Assembly: GCF_009796285.1 (NCBI RefSeq)
Contig: NZ_CP047020.1
Location: forward strand, 3,224,001 to 3,288,000
Reading direction: 5' to 3'
DNA length: 64,000 bases
Source of the DNA: Streptomyces broussonetiae
GTDB taxonomy: Bacteria > Actinomycetota > Actinomycetes > Streptomycetales > Streptomycetaceae
Shown: positions 8,717 through 17,307 of the stretch, piece after piece
Numbering within the stretch: the first letter of the stretch is position 1
Layout of the letters: each line of letters starts with the position of its first letter
Made by a program: the position numbers and the translations under genes
The notes under the pieces: model-generated
Seen by the model: only the letters and a program-made list of their open reading frames with translations
The model's database searches: none
What the model was told of the DNA's origin: nothing

Positions 8717-11173
8717 TCAGACGTTAATCGGCGCGGTGAGCCCGTGGTCCGCGATCGAGCGTCCGGCGGCGATCTCGTACGAACCCTTCACAAACACCCA
8801 CGCCTTCGCCTCCTCGTCCCAGATCTCGAAGGCGCGGCGCGGAAGGACGACCGTCACCTCGGCGCTCGCCCCGGGGCCGCACTCGACGGAGGCGAAGCCG
8901 GCGAGCCTGCGGGCCGGGCGCCCGGGGTCGGGCTCGGCCGGGGAGAGGTAGACCTGGACGACCTCACGGCCGGGCCGTCCGCCGGTGTTGCGCAGCCGGA
9001 CGCGGGCCGTGACGGTGCCGTCGCCCTCCGGGCGGGCCTCGAGGGACTCGTAGCTCCAGTCGGTGTAGCCGAGGCCGTGCCCGAAGACGTACGCCGGGGT
9101 GCGACCGGCCCTCTCCCAGGCACGGTAGCCGATGAACACGCCCTCGTCATAGGTGAGTTGACCGTCGCTCGGGACGACCTGGGTGACCGGGGCGTCGGCG
9201 AGGGAGCCCCAGGTGGTGGGGAGCCGGCCGCCGGGCTCGTGGGCGCCGGTGAGGACATCGGCGAGGGCGGCGCCGCCTTCCTGGCCGGGGAACCAGGTCA
9301 GCAGGACGGCGGCCACGTCCTCGCGCCAGGGTAGTTCCACCGGGGAGCCGGAGTTGACGACCACGACCGTGTTCGGGTTGGCGGCGGCCACCGCGCGGAC
9401 CAGGTCGTCCTGGCGGCCGGGCAGGCGCAGGTCCGTGCGGTCGAAACCCTCGGACTCGACGCGGTCGGTGGTGGCGACCATGACGACGGCCGTGTCGGCG
9501 CCCCGAGCCGCCCGGGCGGCCTCGGCGATCAGCTCGTCGGGGTCGCGCCGGGGCGCGCAGTGGGCGAGCGCGAAGGTGATGACCTTCATGGGGATGTCGT
9601 CGGGGAGCCGGACGACGTGGGTGAGGGAGACGTCGACCGGCCGGCCGGCGGTGAGTTCGGCCTGGGCGCGGGGTACGGGGGCGGCGAAGAGGGCCTCGAA
9701 GGGGCCGTCCTTGTCGGGGCGCTGGACGTCGTCGTAGTACGTCGTGCCGTCGACGGTGAGCGTGAAGGCGCCCGTGCCCTTGATGCCGAAGGTGTGCGGG
9801 CCGGACTCGCGCGGGGTGAAGGTACCGGTCAGCTCGACGGTGTGCAGGGTGTCGTACGTGACGCCGTCGGGGAGGTCCGCGCCCATCCACTGGATCAGCC
9901 CGCCGGGGGCGGAGCGGGTGCCGATGACGGTGCCGTCGGTGTCCCGGCAGACCGCCTCGAGCGTGAACCCCTGGCCGGCGACGGCGAGTTCGGTGGCCGG
10001 GTCGGCGCCGACCGCGTAGCTGAGCGTGCCTTCGGGAAGTGCGGCGGTCAGGCCGTCCAGCGGGGAGACGATCCGGGCCGGGAAGACGGTGGCGGAGCCG
10101 CCGCCGAGGACGCGGGCGTCGCGGGCGGCGGCGCCGATGAGGGCCACGGTGCCGTTCGGCCGCAGCGGCAGGGCCGCGCGCTCGTTGCGGACGAGGACGA
10201 AGGAGCGGCGGGCGATCTCGCGGGCCAGGGCCTCGCCGTCGACGGGCGCGGGCGGTTCGGGTACGACGGGTGCGGCGCCCTCGAGGATCCCGACGCGGGC
10301 GGCGAGCCGCAGCACGCGCCGTACGGCGGCGTCGACGGTGGCCTCAGCGACCCTGCCGTTGCGGACGGCCCGGGCGAGGGCGGCGCCGTAGACGGTCCGG
10401 GGGCCCGGCATGGCGACGTCGAGACCGCCGTTGATGTCACCGACCGTGTCCCGGGCGGCCATCCAGTCGGAGACGTTGAAGCCGTCGAAGCCCCATTCGC
10501 CGCGCAGGACTTCGTTGACCAGGTGGTGGTGCTCGGTCATGGTCGTGCCGTTGACCTGGTTGTAGGCGGTCATGATGCCCCAGGGGCGGGCGTTTTCGAC
10601 GATCGCCTCGAAGGGGGCCAGGTACAGCTCGCGCAGGGCGCGTTCGCCGACCCGGTTGTTCACGGTGAAGCGGTCGGTCTCGGCGTCGTTGGCGACGAAG
10701 TGCTTGACGGTGGTGCCGACTCCGCCGGACTGGACGCCGGTGACGTATCCGGTCCCGATCGCGCCGGTCAGGTACGGGTCCTCGCTGTAGGCCTCGAAGT
10801 GACGGCCGCCGAGCGGGGAGCGGTGGAGGTTGACGGTGGGGGCGAGCAGCACGTGGACGCCCTTGCGGCGGGCCTCCTGGGCGAGCAGCACGCCTGCGCG
10901 GCGGGCGAGTTCGGGGTCCCAGGAGGCGGCGAGCGCGGTCGGCGAGGGCAGGGCGACGGAGGGGTCGTCGGCGCTCCAGCGCACTCCCCGGACGCCGACC
11001 GGCCCGTCGGACATGACGAGCGACTGCAGGCCGATCTCGGGCAGGGCGGGCAGGGTCCACATGTCCTGACCGGCCAGCAGCCGGGTCTTGGCGTCGAGGC
11101 CGAGTCGCGCCAGCGCCTCCTCCACGACCGCCTCTCGTGCCGCGTCCGCCCGGTCCGTGCCTGTCTCCGCCAC
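8717..11173 (-). CDS. Glycoside hydrolase family 3 (beta-glucosidase type) with PA14 insert
   Basis: An 818-residue cytoplasmic GH3 enzyme that should release terminal beta-linked sugars from oligosaccharides or glycosides. The N-terminal TIM barrel (about 30-300) has KHFVANDAET and the nucleophile motif FNVSDWMAARDT (Asp of SDW). The alpha/beta sandwich (about 330-650) is interrupted by a PA14-like insert near 430-520 (TFTPRESGPHTFGIKGTGAF), and a fibronectin-III-like domain ends the protein. No signal peptide. The frame runs back to 11221, but GTG 11173 has a perfect GGAGGT 6 bases upstream. Divergent from a TetR gene that probably controls it. Confidence 0.88.
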   Translation of the reverse strand: MAETGTDRADAAREAVVEEALARLGLDAKTRLLAGQDMWTLPALPEIGLQSLVMSDGPVGVRGVRWSADDPSVALPSPTALAASWDPELARRAGVLLAQEARRKGVHVLLAPTVNLHRSPLGGRHFEAYSEDPYLTGAIGTGYVTGVQSGGVGTTVKHFVANDAETDRFTVNNRVGERALRELYLAPFEAIVENARPWGIMTAYNQVNGTTMTEHHHLVNEVLRGEWGFDGFNVSDWMAARDTVGDINGGLDVAMPGPRTVYGAALARAVRNGRVAEATVDAAVRRVLRLAARVGILEGAAPVVPEPPAPVDGEALAREIARRSFVLVRNERAALPLRPNGTVALIGAAARDARVLGGGSATVFPARIVSPLDGLTAALPEGTLSYAVGADPATELAVAGQGFTLEAVCRDTDGTVIGTRSAPGGLIQWMGADLPDGVTYDTLHTVELTGTFTPRESGPHTFGIKGTGAFTLTVDGTTYYDDVQRPDKDGPFEALFAAPVPRAQAELTAGRPVDVSLTHVVRLPDDIPMKVITFALAHCAPRRDPDELIAEAARAARGADTAVVMVATTDRVESEGFDRTDLRLPGRQDDLVRAVAAANPNTVVVVNSGSPVELPWREDVAAVLLTWFPGQEGGAALADVLTGAHEPGGRLPTTWGSLADAPVTQVVPSDGQLTYDEGVFIGYRAWERAGRTPAYVFGHGLGYTDWSYESLEARPEGDGTVTARVRLRNTGGRPGREVVQVYLSPAEPDPGRPARRLAGFASVECGPGASAEVTVVLPRRAFEIWDEEAKAWVFVKGSYEIAAGRSIADHGLTAPINV

Positions 11174-11253
11174 GGCGGTACCTCCTCGCTCAAGCCCGTT
11201 GGTGTCCTCCTCATCCTGCATCCGCCACCTGTAGATCGGTAGGTTTCGTTATC

Positions 11254-11298
11254 TTGACGTTACATTTCGCTCCTCCGCATGCCGTACGGTGACGTCAT
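11254..11298. promoter_or_regulatory. Possible TetR operator with TGACGT repeats
   Basis: TTGACGTTACAT (from 11254) and GTGACGTCATGA (from 11289) share the core TGACGT 35 bases apart; the second lies in the palindrome TGACGTCA (11290-11297) that overlaps the TetR start codon. This is a plausible autoregulatory operator in the GH3/TetR divergent region. Inference only. Confidence 0.3.
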
Positions 11299-11854
11299 GA
11301 ACGCGAGGGTCAGGAGCGAGGAGCGGCGCGCGGAGATCGTCGGGGCGGCGCTGGAGGTGATCGCCGAGCGTGGTTACCGGGGGGCGAGCCTGGCCGCGGT
11401 GGCCGAGCGGGTGGGGCTGACCCAGCAGGGCCTGCTGCACCACTTCCCCACCAAGGACGCCCTGCTGGTGGCCGTGCTCCAGGAGCGGGACCGGTGGGAC
11501 GCGGTGCCGGACTCGCAGTGGAGGGTGGATCTGCTGGCCTCGCTGGTCGAGTACAACGCGATGCGTCCGGCGATCATCCAGACCTTCTCGGCGCTGCTCG
11601 GCGAGAGCGTGACGGAGGATCATCCGGCACGGGGTTACTTCACCCGGCGCTACGCACGGGTCCGGGAGTCCATGGCGGCGGTGCTGCGCGCCGAGTACGG
11701 CGACCGTCTGCCCAACGGCCTCACCCCCGAACGCACCGCTCCGCTGCTGGTCGCCGTGATGGACGGGCTGCAGTACCAGTGGCTGCTGGACCCGGAGTCG
11801 GTGGACATGCCCGGCGCGTTCCGGGACTTTCTCCGGCTGCTGGGCGAGGAGTAG
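11297..11854 (+). CDS. TetR family regulator
   Basis: A 185-residue repressor of the TetR type. The N-terminal HTH (residues 10-55) is clear: RAEIVGAALEVIAERGYRGAS followed by AERVGLTQQGLLHHFPTKD. The C-terminal ligand domain ends in DGLQYQWLLDPESVDM, similar to TetR proteins paired with sugar-hydrolase genes. ATG 11297 is favoured; ATG 11279 is also in frame. Neither has a good ribosome site, and TACGGT at 11285-11290 could be a -10 box that gives a leaderless mRNA from 11297. It faces the GH3 gene across about 120 bases and may respond to its product. Confidence 0.88.
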   Translation: MNARVRSEERRAEIVGAALEVIAERGYRGASLAAVAERVGLTQQGLLHHFPTKDALLVAVLQERDRWDAVPDSQWRVDLLASLVEYNAMRPAIIQTFSALLGESVTEDHPARGYFTRRYARVRESMAAVLRAEYGDRLPNGLTPERTAPLLVAVMDGLQYQWLLDPESVDMPGAFRDFLRLLGEE

Positions 11855-11869
11855 CCGCCCCGGGTGGGC

Positions 11870-12676
11870 CTACCGCGGCGCGGCGTGGGGGACGTCGGCG
11901 GCGGAGGTGTCCGCGGCGGAGTCGTCGCCGCTCTCCTCCCCCAGCAGCTCCCGGGCCAGCAGCGTCGCCCCGGCCACCGCCCCCGGCATCAGGAACACCG
12001 CGACGAACGGCACCAGGAAGGCCAGGCCGAGCGGGGTGCCGAAGCCCCAGACCAGGGTCTTTCGCGAGCGGAGCAGGGCGAGCCGGGCGTGCAGTCCGAC
12101 ACCCCTGCGCTGGAGGGCGACGGCGGTCAGCTCCTCGGTGAGGAAGAAGCCGGTGACGAAGCAGCCGAGCACGGGGACCACGGTCTGGCCGACGAAGGGC
12201 AGGAAGCCCAGGGCGAAGAGCAGGACGCCCCACAGGCCGGCCCGCACCAGGACGCGCAGGCTGTCGCGGGCCGAGATCCACAGCTCGCGCCAGAGCGGCA
12301 GCTGCGAGTGCGGGGCGGTGCCGTCGGGCGAGACGTCGGCGTCGACCTTCTCCGACAGGCTCTCGTAGAAGGGCTGGCCGACCAGCAGGGTCACGGCCGT
12401 GAAGGTGAGCACGGCCAGCAGGAGGCCCAGGGCGAACAGGACGGCGGTGAGGAAGCCGCGGAACAGGCCCTGCCAGGGGCTGGACCAGTGGTCCGCGAAC
12501 GGGGTCGTCCAGGTGACCGCGTCCTCGCCCCACACGGCGAGCGCGACCAGTGCCGCCACGTACAGGACCAGGGTGATCAGGCCGGGCAGCAGTGCGAAGC
12601 CGTACTGCCTGCCGTGCCGCCTCACCCAGTGCTGGCCCTTGAGCAGATGGCCGAACCCCACCCCGAGATCGCGCAT
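11870..12676 (-). CDS. EI24-domain membrane protein
   Basis: A 268-residue integral membrane protein of the EI24/CysZ-like family. Hydrophobic stretches are visible near residues 30-50 (LLPGLITLVLYVAALVAL), 75-105, 150-185 and 215-240, with the conserved 'LVGQPFYESLSEKV' between the first two helices, a hallmark of EI24 proteins. The C-terminus is acidic. ATG 12676 starts the conserved MRDLGVGFGHLLKG. CysZ members move sulfate; the substrate of actinobacterial EI24 proteins is not known to me. It stands 22 bases downstream of the MarR gene on the same strand. Confidence 0.85.
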   Translation of the reverse strand: MRDLGVGFGHLLKGQHWVRRHGRQYGFALLPGLITLVLYVAALVALAVWGEDAVTWTTPFADHWSSPWQGLFRGFLTAVLFALGLLLAVLTFTAVTLLVGQPFYESLSEKVDADVSPDGTAPHSQLPLWRELWISARDSLRVLVRAGLWGVLLFALGFLPFVGQTVVPVLGCFVTGFFLTEELTAVALQRRGVGLHARLALLRSRKTLVWGFGTPLGLAFLVPFVAVFLMPGAVAGATLLARELLGEESGDDSAADTSAADVPHAAPR

Positions 12677-12698
12677 GGCGAAAACTTTACCGGTGGAC

Positions 12699-13139
12699 TC
12701 AGTCGCCCAGCATCCGCCGCAGCAGGTCGCGCAGCGAGCGGCGCTCGTCCTCGGAGAGGCCGGCGAGGGGTTCACGGGCGAAGCGCAGGCCCTCGCGCAG
12801 GTCCCTGGCCATGCGCAGGCCCTCGTCCGTGGCGGCGGCCAGCTTCACCCGGCGGTCGGCGGGGTCGGGGCGGCGCTCGACCAGCCCCCGGGCCTCCAGG
12901 CGGTCCACGATCCCGGTCACGTTGGACGGCTCACACTTGAGCTTCTGCGCGAGCTTGCGCATGGGCAGCGGCTCCAGCGAGAGCAGGCTGAGCAGCCTGG
13001 CCTGCGGGCCGGTCAGGGTGTGCTCTCCCGCCGCCTTCTCGTAGTCCGCGTAGAAGCGGGCCACGACGTCGCCGATCAGCTCGACGACCTCCAGGGTGAG
13101 GGCGTCGGGTCGGCGGGTCTTCGATGGCGTGGACGACAT
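12699..13139 (-). CDS. MarR family regulator
   Basis: A 146-residue winged-helix repressor. The DNA-binding part reads PMRKLAQKLKCEPSNVTGIV with the wing RLEARGLVERRPDPADRRVK. Its only cysteine is in the recognition helix (KLKCEPS), not near the N-terminus, so it is not a classical OhrR despite the Ohr gene 1.2 kb away. It is divergent from the NADPH oxidoreductase at 13241, whose promoter region holds repeats that could be its operator. Confidence 0.9.
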   Translation of the reverse strand: MSSTPSKTRRPDALTLEVVELIGDVVARFYADYEKAAGEHTLTGPQARLLSLLSLEPLPMRKLAQKLKCEPSNVTGIVDRLEARGLVERRPDPADRRVKLAAATDEGLRMARDLREGLRFAREPLAGLSEDERRSLRDLLRRMLGD

Positions 13140-13161
13140 GGACTCCAGGATACCCGGTTAC

Positions 13162-13213
13162 TTGACATCATGAAATATTTAGTCGCATTGTTGTTTCAGG
13201 TACTGAAGTATTT
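13162..13213. promoter_or_regulatory. Promoter and MarR operator candidate before the oxidoreductase
   Basis: TTGACA (13162-13167) and CATTGT (13186-13191), 18 bases apart, make a possible promoter facing right. Around it are the direct repeats TGAAATATTT (13171-13180) and TGAAGTATTT (13204-13213), exactly 33 bases apart (about three helical turns), and the inverted repeat TTCAG-GTA-CTGAA (13195-13207). The AT-rich stretch is conspicuous in this GC-rich DNA and lies between the divergent MarR and target genes. Confidence 0.5.
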
Positions 13214-13240
13214 GCACGAAACCCTCAAGGAAGGCCCGTC

Positions 13241-14269
13241 ATGATCAACCGCGAGTGGCACCTGCTCAGCCGTCCCGTCGGCTGGCCGAAGCCCGAGGAC
13301 TTCGCCCTGGTGGAGACCGAGGTCCCGACCCCCGGGGAGGGCCAGGTCCTGGTGAGGAACAAGTACCTCTCCGTCGACCCCTACATGCGGGGCCGGATGA
13401 GTGCCGCGAAGTCGTACGCCGCCCCCTTCGAGCTGGGCAAGGTCATGCAGGGCGGCGCAGTCGGCGAGGTCATCGAGTCCAACGCCGAGGGCATCGCGGT
13501 CGGCGACCACGTCCTGCACTTCTTCGGCTGGCGCGAGTACGCGGCCCTGGACGCGAAGCACGCCGTCAAGGTGGGCCCGACGGCCGTACCGGCCGTGAAG
13601 GTGGAGGCGCAGGACGTGCCGCTCTCGGCATTCCTCGGCGTCCTCGGCATGACCGGCCTGACCGCCTACGCGGGTCTGCTGCGCACCGCCTCCTTCAAGG
13701 AGGGCGACATCGTGTTCGTCTCCGGCGCCGCGGGTGCCGTGGGCAGCGAGGTCGGCCAGCTCGCCAAGCTGCTCGGCGCCTCGCGGGTGATCGGCTCGGC
13801 CGGCTCCGACGAGAAGGTCAAGCTGCTGGTCGAGGAGTACGGCTTCGACGCGGCCTTCAACTACAAGAACGGCCCCGTGAGCGAGCAGCTGCGCGAGGCC
13901 GCGCCGGACGGCATCGACGTCTACTTCGACAACGTGGGCGGAGACCACCTGGAGGCGGCCATCGGCTCGCTCAACCAGGGCGGCCGCATCGCCGTCTGCG
14001 GCATGATCTCGGTCTACAACAACACCGAGCCCGCCCCCGGCCCGAGGAACCTCGCCCGACTGATCCAGACCCGGGGCCGCATCGAGGGCTTCCTGGTCGG
14101 CGACCACTACGACCTGCAGCCCGAGTTCGTCCAGAAGGTCGGTCCGTGGGTCGCCTCGGGCGAGCTGCAGTACCGCGAGACCGTGGTGGACGGCATCGAG
14201 AACACCCTGGAGGCGTTCCTCGGAGTCCTGCGCGGCGACAACATCGGCAAGATGATCGTCAAGCTCTGA
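13241..14269 (+). CDS. NADP-dependent oxidoreductase, MDR family (leukotriene B4 dehydrogenase/curcumin reductase type)
   Basis: A 342-residue zinc-free medium-chain reductase that should reduce activated double bonds or quinones with NADPH. The family N-terminus NREWHLLSRPVGWP and the motif LSVDPYMRGRM are clear, followed by LGMTGLTAYAGLL and the nucleotide loop SGAAGAVGSEVGQLAK near residue 162. It resembles E. coli YncB/CurA. It starts 27 bases after the second operator-like repeat and is divergent from the MarR gene, the usual layout for a repressor-controlled detoxification reductase. Confidence 0.9.
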   Translation: MINREWHLLSRPVGWPKPEDFALVETEVPTPGEGQVLVRNKYLSVDPYMRGRMSAAKSYAAPFELGKVMQGGAVGEVIESNAEGIAVGDHVLHFFGWREYAALDAKHAVKVGPTAVPAVKVEAQDVPLSAFLGVLGMTGLTAYAGLLRTASFKEGDIVFVSGAAGAVGSEVGQLAKLLGASRVIGSAGSDEKVKLLVEEYGFDAAFNYKNGPVSEQLREAAPDGIDVYFDNVGGDHLEAAIGSLNQGGRIAVCGMISVYNNTEPAPGPRNLARLIQTRGRIEGFLVGDHYDLQPEFVQKVGPWVASGELQYRETVVDGIENTLEAFLGVLRGDNIGKMIVKL

Positions 14270-14376
14270 GCCCCGACGGGCCTTCCCCGTTGTTTCCGGC
14301 ATGCGGTAACTTCATTCCGAAATCCGTCGTCGATCGTGGGCGCGAGTCGCGGCGGACCGAGGAGGAAGACAACCGC

Positions 14377-14805
14377 ATGCCCAGCACCCCTATTGGTCGT
14401 TCCGACGTCCTGTACACCGCCGTCGCCACCGCCGAGAACGGCCGTGACGGCCGCGTCGCCACCGACGACGGCAAGCTCGACGTGGTCGTGAACCCGCCCA
14501 AGGAGATGGGCGGCAACGGCGCCGGCACCAACCCCGAGCAGCTGTTCGCCGCGGGCTACAGCGCCTGCTTCCAGGGGGCGCTCGGTGTCGTCGCCCGCCA
14601 GGAAGGCGCCGACGTCTCCGGCTCGACCGTCACCGCGAAGGTCGGCATCGGCAAGAACGACGACGGGTTCGGGATCATCGTGGAGATCTCCGCGGACATC
14701 CCGAACGTGTCCGCCGAGGTGGCCCGCGATCTGGTCGAGAAGGCGCACCAGGTGTGCCCCTACTCGAAGGCGACCCGCGGCAACATCACCGTGACGCTGG
14801 TCTGA
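14377..14805 (+). CDS. ohr: Organic hydroperoxide resistance protein Ohr
   Basis: Ohr is a cytoplasmic thiol peroxidase that reduces fatty-acid and other organic hydroperoxides. The 142-residue protein has both catalytic cysteines in their family contexts: AAGYSACFQGAL (near 60) and HQVCPYSKATRGNI (near 127). The N-terminus (VLYTAVATAENGRDG) is typical of Ohr rather than OsmC. ATG 14377 follows GGAGGA. The S. coelicolor orthologue is, as I recall, ohrA (SCO2396), whose OhrR regulator is encoded elsewhere; no OhrR-type gene with an N-terminal cysteine is seen here. Confidence 0.94.
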   Translation: MPSTPIGRSDVLYTAVATAENGRDGRVATDDGKLDVVVNPPKEMGGNGAGTNPEQLFAAGYSACFQGALGVVARQEGADVSGSTVTAKVGIGKNDDGFGIIVEISADIPNVSAEVARDLVEKAHQVCPYSKATRGNITVTLV

Positions 14806-14823
14806 CCACCGTCGTTTCCACTG

Positions 14824-14860
14824 CGGCAGCCGCATCCTTGGACGTGGGGTGCGGCTGCCG
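14824..14860. terminator. Bidirectional terminator between ohr and the serine hydrolase
   Basis: CGGCAGCCGCA (14824-14834) pairs perfectly with TGCGGCTGCCG (14850-14860) around a 15-base loop, between two convergent genes. Confidence 0.8.
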
Positions 14861-14867
14861 TCCTGTC

Positions 14868-16019
14868 TCAGGCGGCCTGCGCCGCCCGGTGCACGGCTCT
14901 CACGAAGCCCCCGTTCTCCGGCGCGGCCCCGGCCGGGAACACCATCCGCCGACGGGCGTAGCCGTACGCCAGGCCGCTGCGGGGGTCGGCGAAGGCCTGG
15001 GTGCCACCCGCGCCGCTGTGCCCGAAGGTGCCCGCGCCCAGGACCGGGTGCCACATGTCGGCCGTCGCCTGGAAGCCGAGGCCGTACGACTTGTGCGCGC
15101 GGGCCACCAGGTCGTAGCCCACGGAGTGGATCTGGCCCACCTCCGCGACCGTGTCGGGCTTCAGCAGCGGCGGGCGGTCGTCCAGCTCGCTGATCGCCGC
15201 CGCGTACATCGTCGCCAGCCCGCGCGCGGAGGCGACCCCGCCCGCGGACGCCGGTCCCAGGGCGCGCACCCGGCGGGAGTTGACGTAGCCGTCCAGCGTC
15301 GCCGGCCGCGCCACGTGCTGGTTGAAGGCGATCGCGGTCAGGGTGTGCGGGCCGGTCGGCTCCGCCGCGATCAGTGCCTGCTGCTGCGGGGTCGGGCAGT
15401 ACGGCTGCACCGTGCGGAAGCGGGGCTCCTCGGCCTCGGGCAGTCCCAGGTAGAAGTCCGTGCCGTACGGGGCTCGCACCCGCTCCTCGTACACCTCCTG
15501 CAGGGTGTGTCCCGTGGCCCTGCGGACCACCTCGCCGGTGAGCGCGCCGATCACCAGCGCGTGGTAGCCGAAGGCCGTGCCCGGCCGCCAGAACGGCTTC
15601 TGGTCCGCGAGCCGTTCGGCGATCGCCCGGTCGTCGGCCATCTCCTCGGGCGAGAACCCGGCATCGATCCCGACCAGGCCCGCCCGGTGCGCCAGCAGTT
15701 CCCTCAGGGTCACCGAGCCCTTGCCCTCGGCGCCGAACTCGGGCCAGTAGTAGGTCACTTTGCGGTCCAGCTCCAGCGTGCCGTCCTGCACGAGGAGCGC
15801 GACCACGAGGTGGGCCGCGCCCTTGGTGGACGAGAACACGCCGTACAGGGAGTCCGCCTCGGCGCCCGCCCACAGGTCGACGACCCGCCGCCCGTGCACA
15901 TACGCGCACAACTGACCCTCGTAGTCGTCCCGTTCCCCGGCGACGAACGCGGCGAACTCCTCGCGCACCGCCTCGAAGCCCCCGGCGACCGTGCCGTGGA
16001 CGGTGATCTCCTGACTCAT
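14868..16019 (-). CDS. Serine hydrolase, beta-lactamase/EstB (class C) family
   Basis: A 383-residue protein of the class C beta-lactamase/penicillin-binding fold that usually acts as an esterase. The SxxK motif is FSSTKGAAH (Ser near 83); a Tyr-containing second motif is in the GTAFGYHALV region, and the C-terminal strand has TFGHSGAGGTQAF (HxG motif). No signal peptide is visible, so it is probably cytoplasmic, as for many EstB-like enzymes. The substrate cannot be inferred from context; it converges on ohr. Confidence 0.88.
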   Translation of the reverse strand: MSQEITVHGTVAGGFEAVREEFAAFVAGERDDYEGQLCAYVHGRRVVDLWAGAEADSLYGVFSSTKGAAHLVVALLVQDGTLELDRKVTYYWPEFGAEGKGSVTLRELLAHRAGLVGIDAGFSPEEMADDRAIAERLADQKPFWRPGTAFGYHALVIGALTGEVVRRATGHTLQEVYEERVRAPYGTDFYLGLPEAEEPRFRTVQPYCPTPQQQALIAAEPTGPHTLTAIAFNQHVARPATLDGYVNSRRVRALGPASAGGVASARGLATMYAAAISELDDRPPLLKPDTVAEVGQIHSVGYDLVARAHKSYGLGFQATADMWHPVLGAGTFGHSGAGGTQAFADPRSGLAYGYARRRMVFPAGAAPENGGFVRAVHRAAQAA

Positions 16020-16206
16020 CCGCTCTCCTCAACCTGAGCCGCTCTCGCTGCTCCTCCTTGCACAACGCCCGTTCCCGCTCCGGACGTTCCCCAGACCGGT
16101 ACGGCGAGATGTACCTGTTCGACTCAACCGCCCCGGGGGCCGGTGGGTGTCATCGATGCCCCGGATGGCGGAGGGCGCGGGGTGGTACGCGGAAGCGGGG
16201 CAGGGC

Positions 16207-17106
16207 TCAGGTGCACCACCACAGGAAGCGCTTGCAGGTGCTGCTCGGGGACGGTGCCGGAGTCGGGCCGGACGTCGTCGGGGCGCCGGTCGCAGGGGCC
16301 GAGGGACGGGTGGTGGCCGTGGCGGCCGGGGCCGTCGGGGTCGCGCCGGAGCCCGACGGGGCCGAGCTGCCGGTCCGGCCGGCCCCCGAGGCCCTGGGCG
16401 GCTTGGAGGCCCTGCCCCTGCCGGACTTGGCGGACGCGGAGGCCGACGCGCCCGTGGAGGCGGAGGCGCCCGCGGCGGCGCCGGAGGTGTCGCTCACCGG
16501 CCGGGCCGTGCCGCCCGGTGTCGCGGAGGCCGCGGCGCCGCCCGCCGCGGTGTCCGCGGACGTGGCCGGACCGCCGCCCGAGAAGGGCGAGAAGGGGGCG
16601 TCCGTGCCCAGTTCGGCGATGCTCAGCCCGCCCGCGGCCAGCGCGAGACCCGCCGCGATCAGCACGGTACGGCGACGCCGGCGCCGGTGGGCCGCGGCCT
16701 TGCGGTCGCGGCGGCTGGTGTCCGACCCGGCCGGGCTCGCGGTCGCGGCGCCGCGTCCCTTGCGCCGGGCGGCCCGGCCACCCGGCTCACGCTCCGGCTC
16801 CGGTTCCGGCTCCGGTTCCTGGGCCTCACCCGTTCCGGCGGGCCCGTACTCCTGCGCGGCGCCGCGCCCTTGGGCCGGCACCCGGGCGCCGTGGTCCTCG
16901 GCCGGGGCAGGGCCGCCCGCGGGCGGCGGGTAACCGCTCTCCGCCGCGGCGTCACCGCCGTACCCCGGCGTCCGGCCCGTCTCGGCGGCGCCCGCGTAGG
17001 CGTACGCGACCGTCGTCTCCGCGGCCGCGGCGCGCGCCGGTGTTCCGCACCCGGGGCAGGCCAGGGCGCCGTTGAGGTGCCGTTGGCACGGGTGGCAGTA
17101 GTCCAT
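16207..17106 (-). CDS. SCO2400-type zinc-ribbon membrane protein
   Basis: A 299-residue Streptomyces-type protein. It begins with a zinc ribbon, MDYCHPCQRHLNGALACPGC, having two CxxC pairs. A long Ala/Gly/Pro/Glu-rich linker follows, then a basic patch (DRKAAAHRRRRRR) and one transmembrane segment near residue 152 (TVLIAAGLALAAGGLSI). The outer part is Ser/Ala/Thr-rich and ends with CKRFLWWCT. I infer a cytoplasmic zinc ribbon and an extracellular tail closed by a Cys pair. The family is named after S. coelicolor SCO2400; no function is known to me. Confidence 0.8.
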   Translation of the reverse strand: MDYCHPCQRHLNGALACPGCGTPARAAAAETTVAYAYAGAAETGRTPGYGGDAAAESGYPPPAGGPAPAEDHGARVPAQGRGAAQEYGPAGTGEAQEPEPEPEPEREPGGRAARRKGRGAATASPAGSDTSRRDRKAAAHRRRRRRTVLIAAGLALAAGGLSIAELGTDAPFSPFSGGGPATSADTAAGGAAASATPGGTARPVSDTSGAAAGASASTGASASASAKSGRGRASKPPRASGAGRTGSSAPSGSGATPTAPAATATTRPSAPATGAPTTSGPTPAPSPSSTCKRFLWWCT

Positions 17107-17222
17107 GACGCCGGAAGACTAGATTCCCCGCCGGTAACGTTCCTAGGGGCACCTGTGAAGGTTTCGTGGATCAGCGAAAGAATTCTCGAAAGACTTGCCG
17201 AAACCGTTATCCGTTCGCCCCA

Positions 17223-17288
17223 TTGACACCCCCGCCACCCCGTCCTTACTGTCACGCCAACATTTCGAACGTGTGACGAAATTTCGAA
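17223..17288 (+). promoter_or_regulatory. Promoter and operator of the sugar operon
   Basis: TTGACA (17223-17228) and TACTGT (17247-17252), spaced 18 bases, form a good promoter for the operon beginning at 17308. Downstream lie two TTCGAA palindromes (17264-17269 and 17283-17288), 19 bases apart within repeated ATTTCGAAC; the second overlaps the palindrome CGAAATTTCG (17277-17286). CGAA/TTCG half-sites are common for LacI- and ROK-type sugar regulators in Streptomyces, and the position would block elongation. No regulator gene lies in the operon itself. Confidence 0.6.
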
Positions 17289-17307
17289 CAGTTGAGGGGC
17301 AACTGCC

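Noticed and set aside
12699..14805. MarR as OhrR regulating ohr
   Set aside because: It lacks the N-terminal reactive cysteine and is divergent from the reductase gene, not from ohr.
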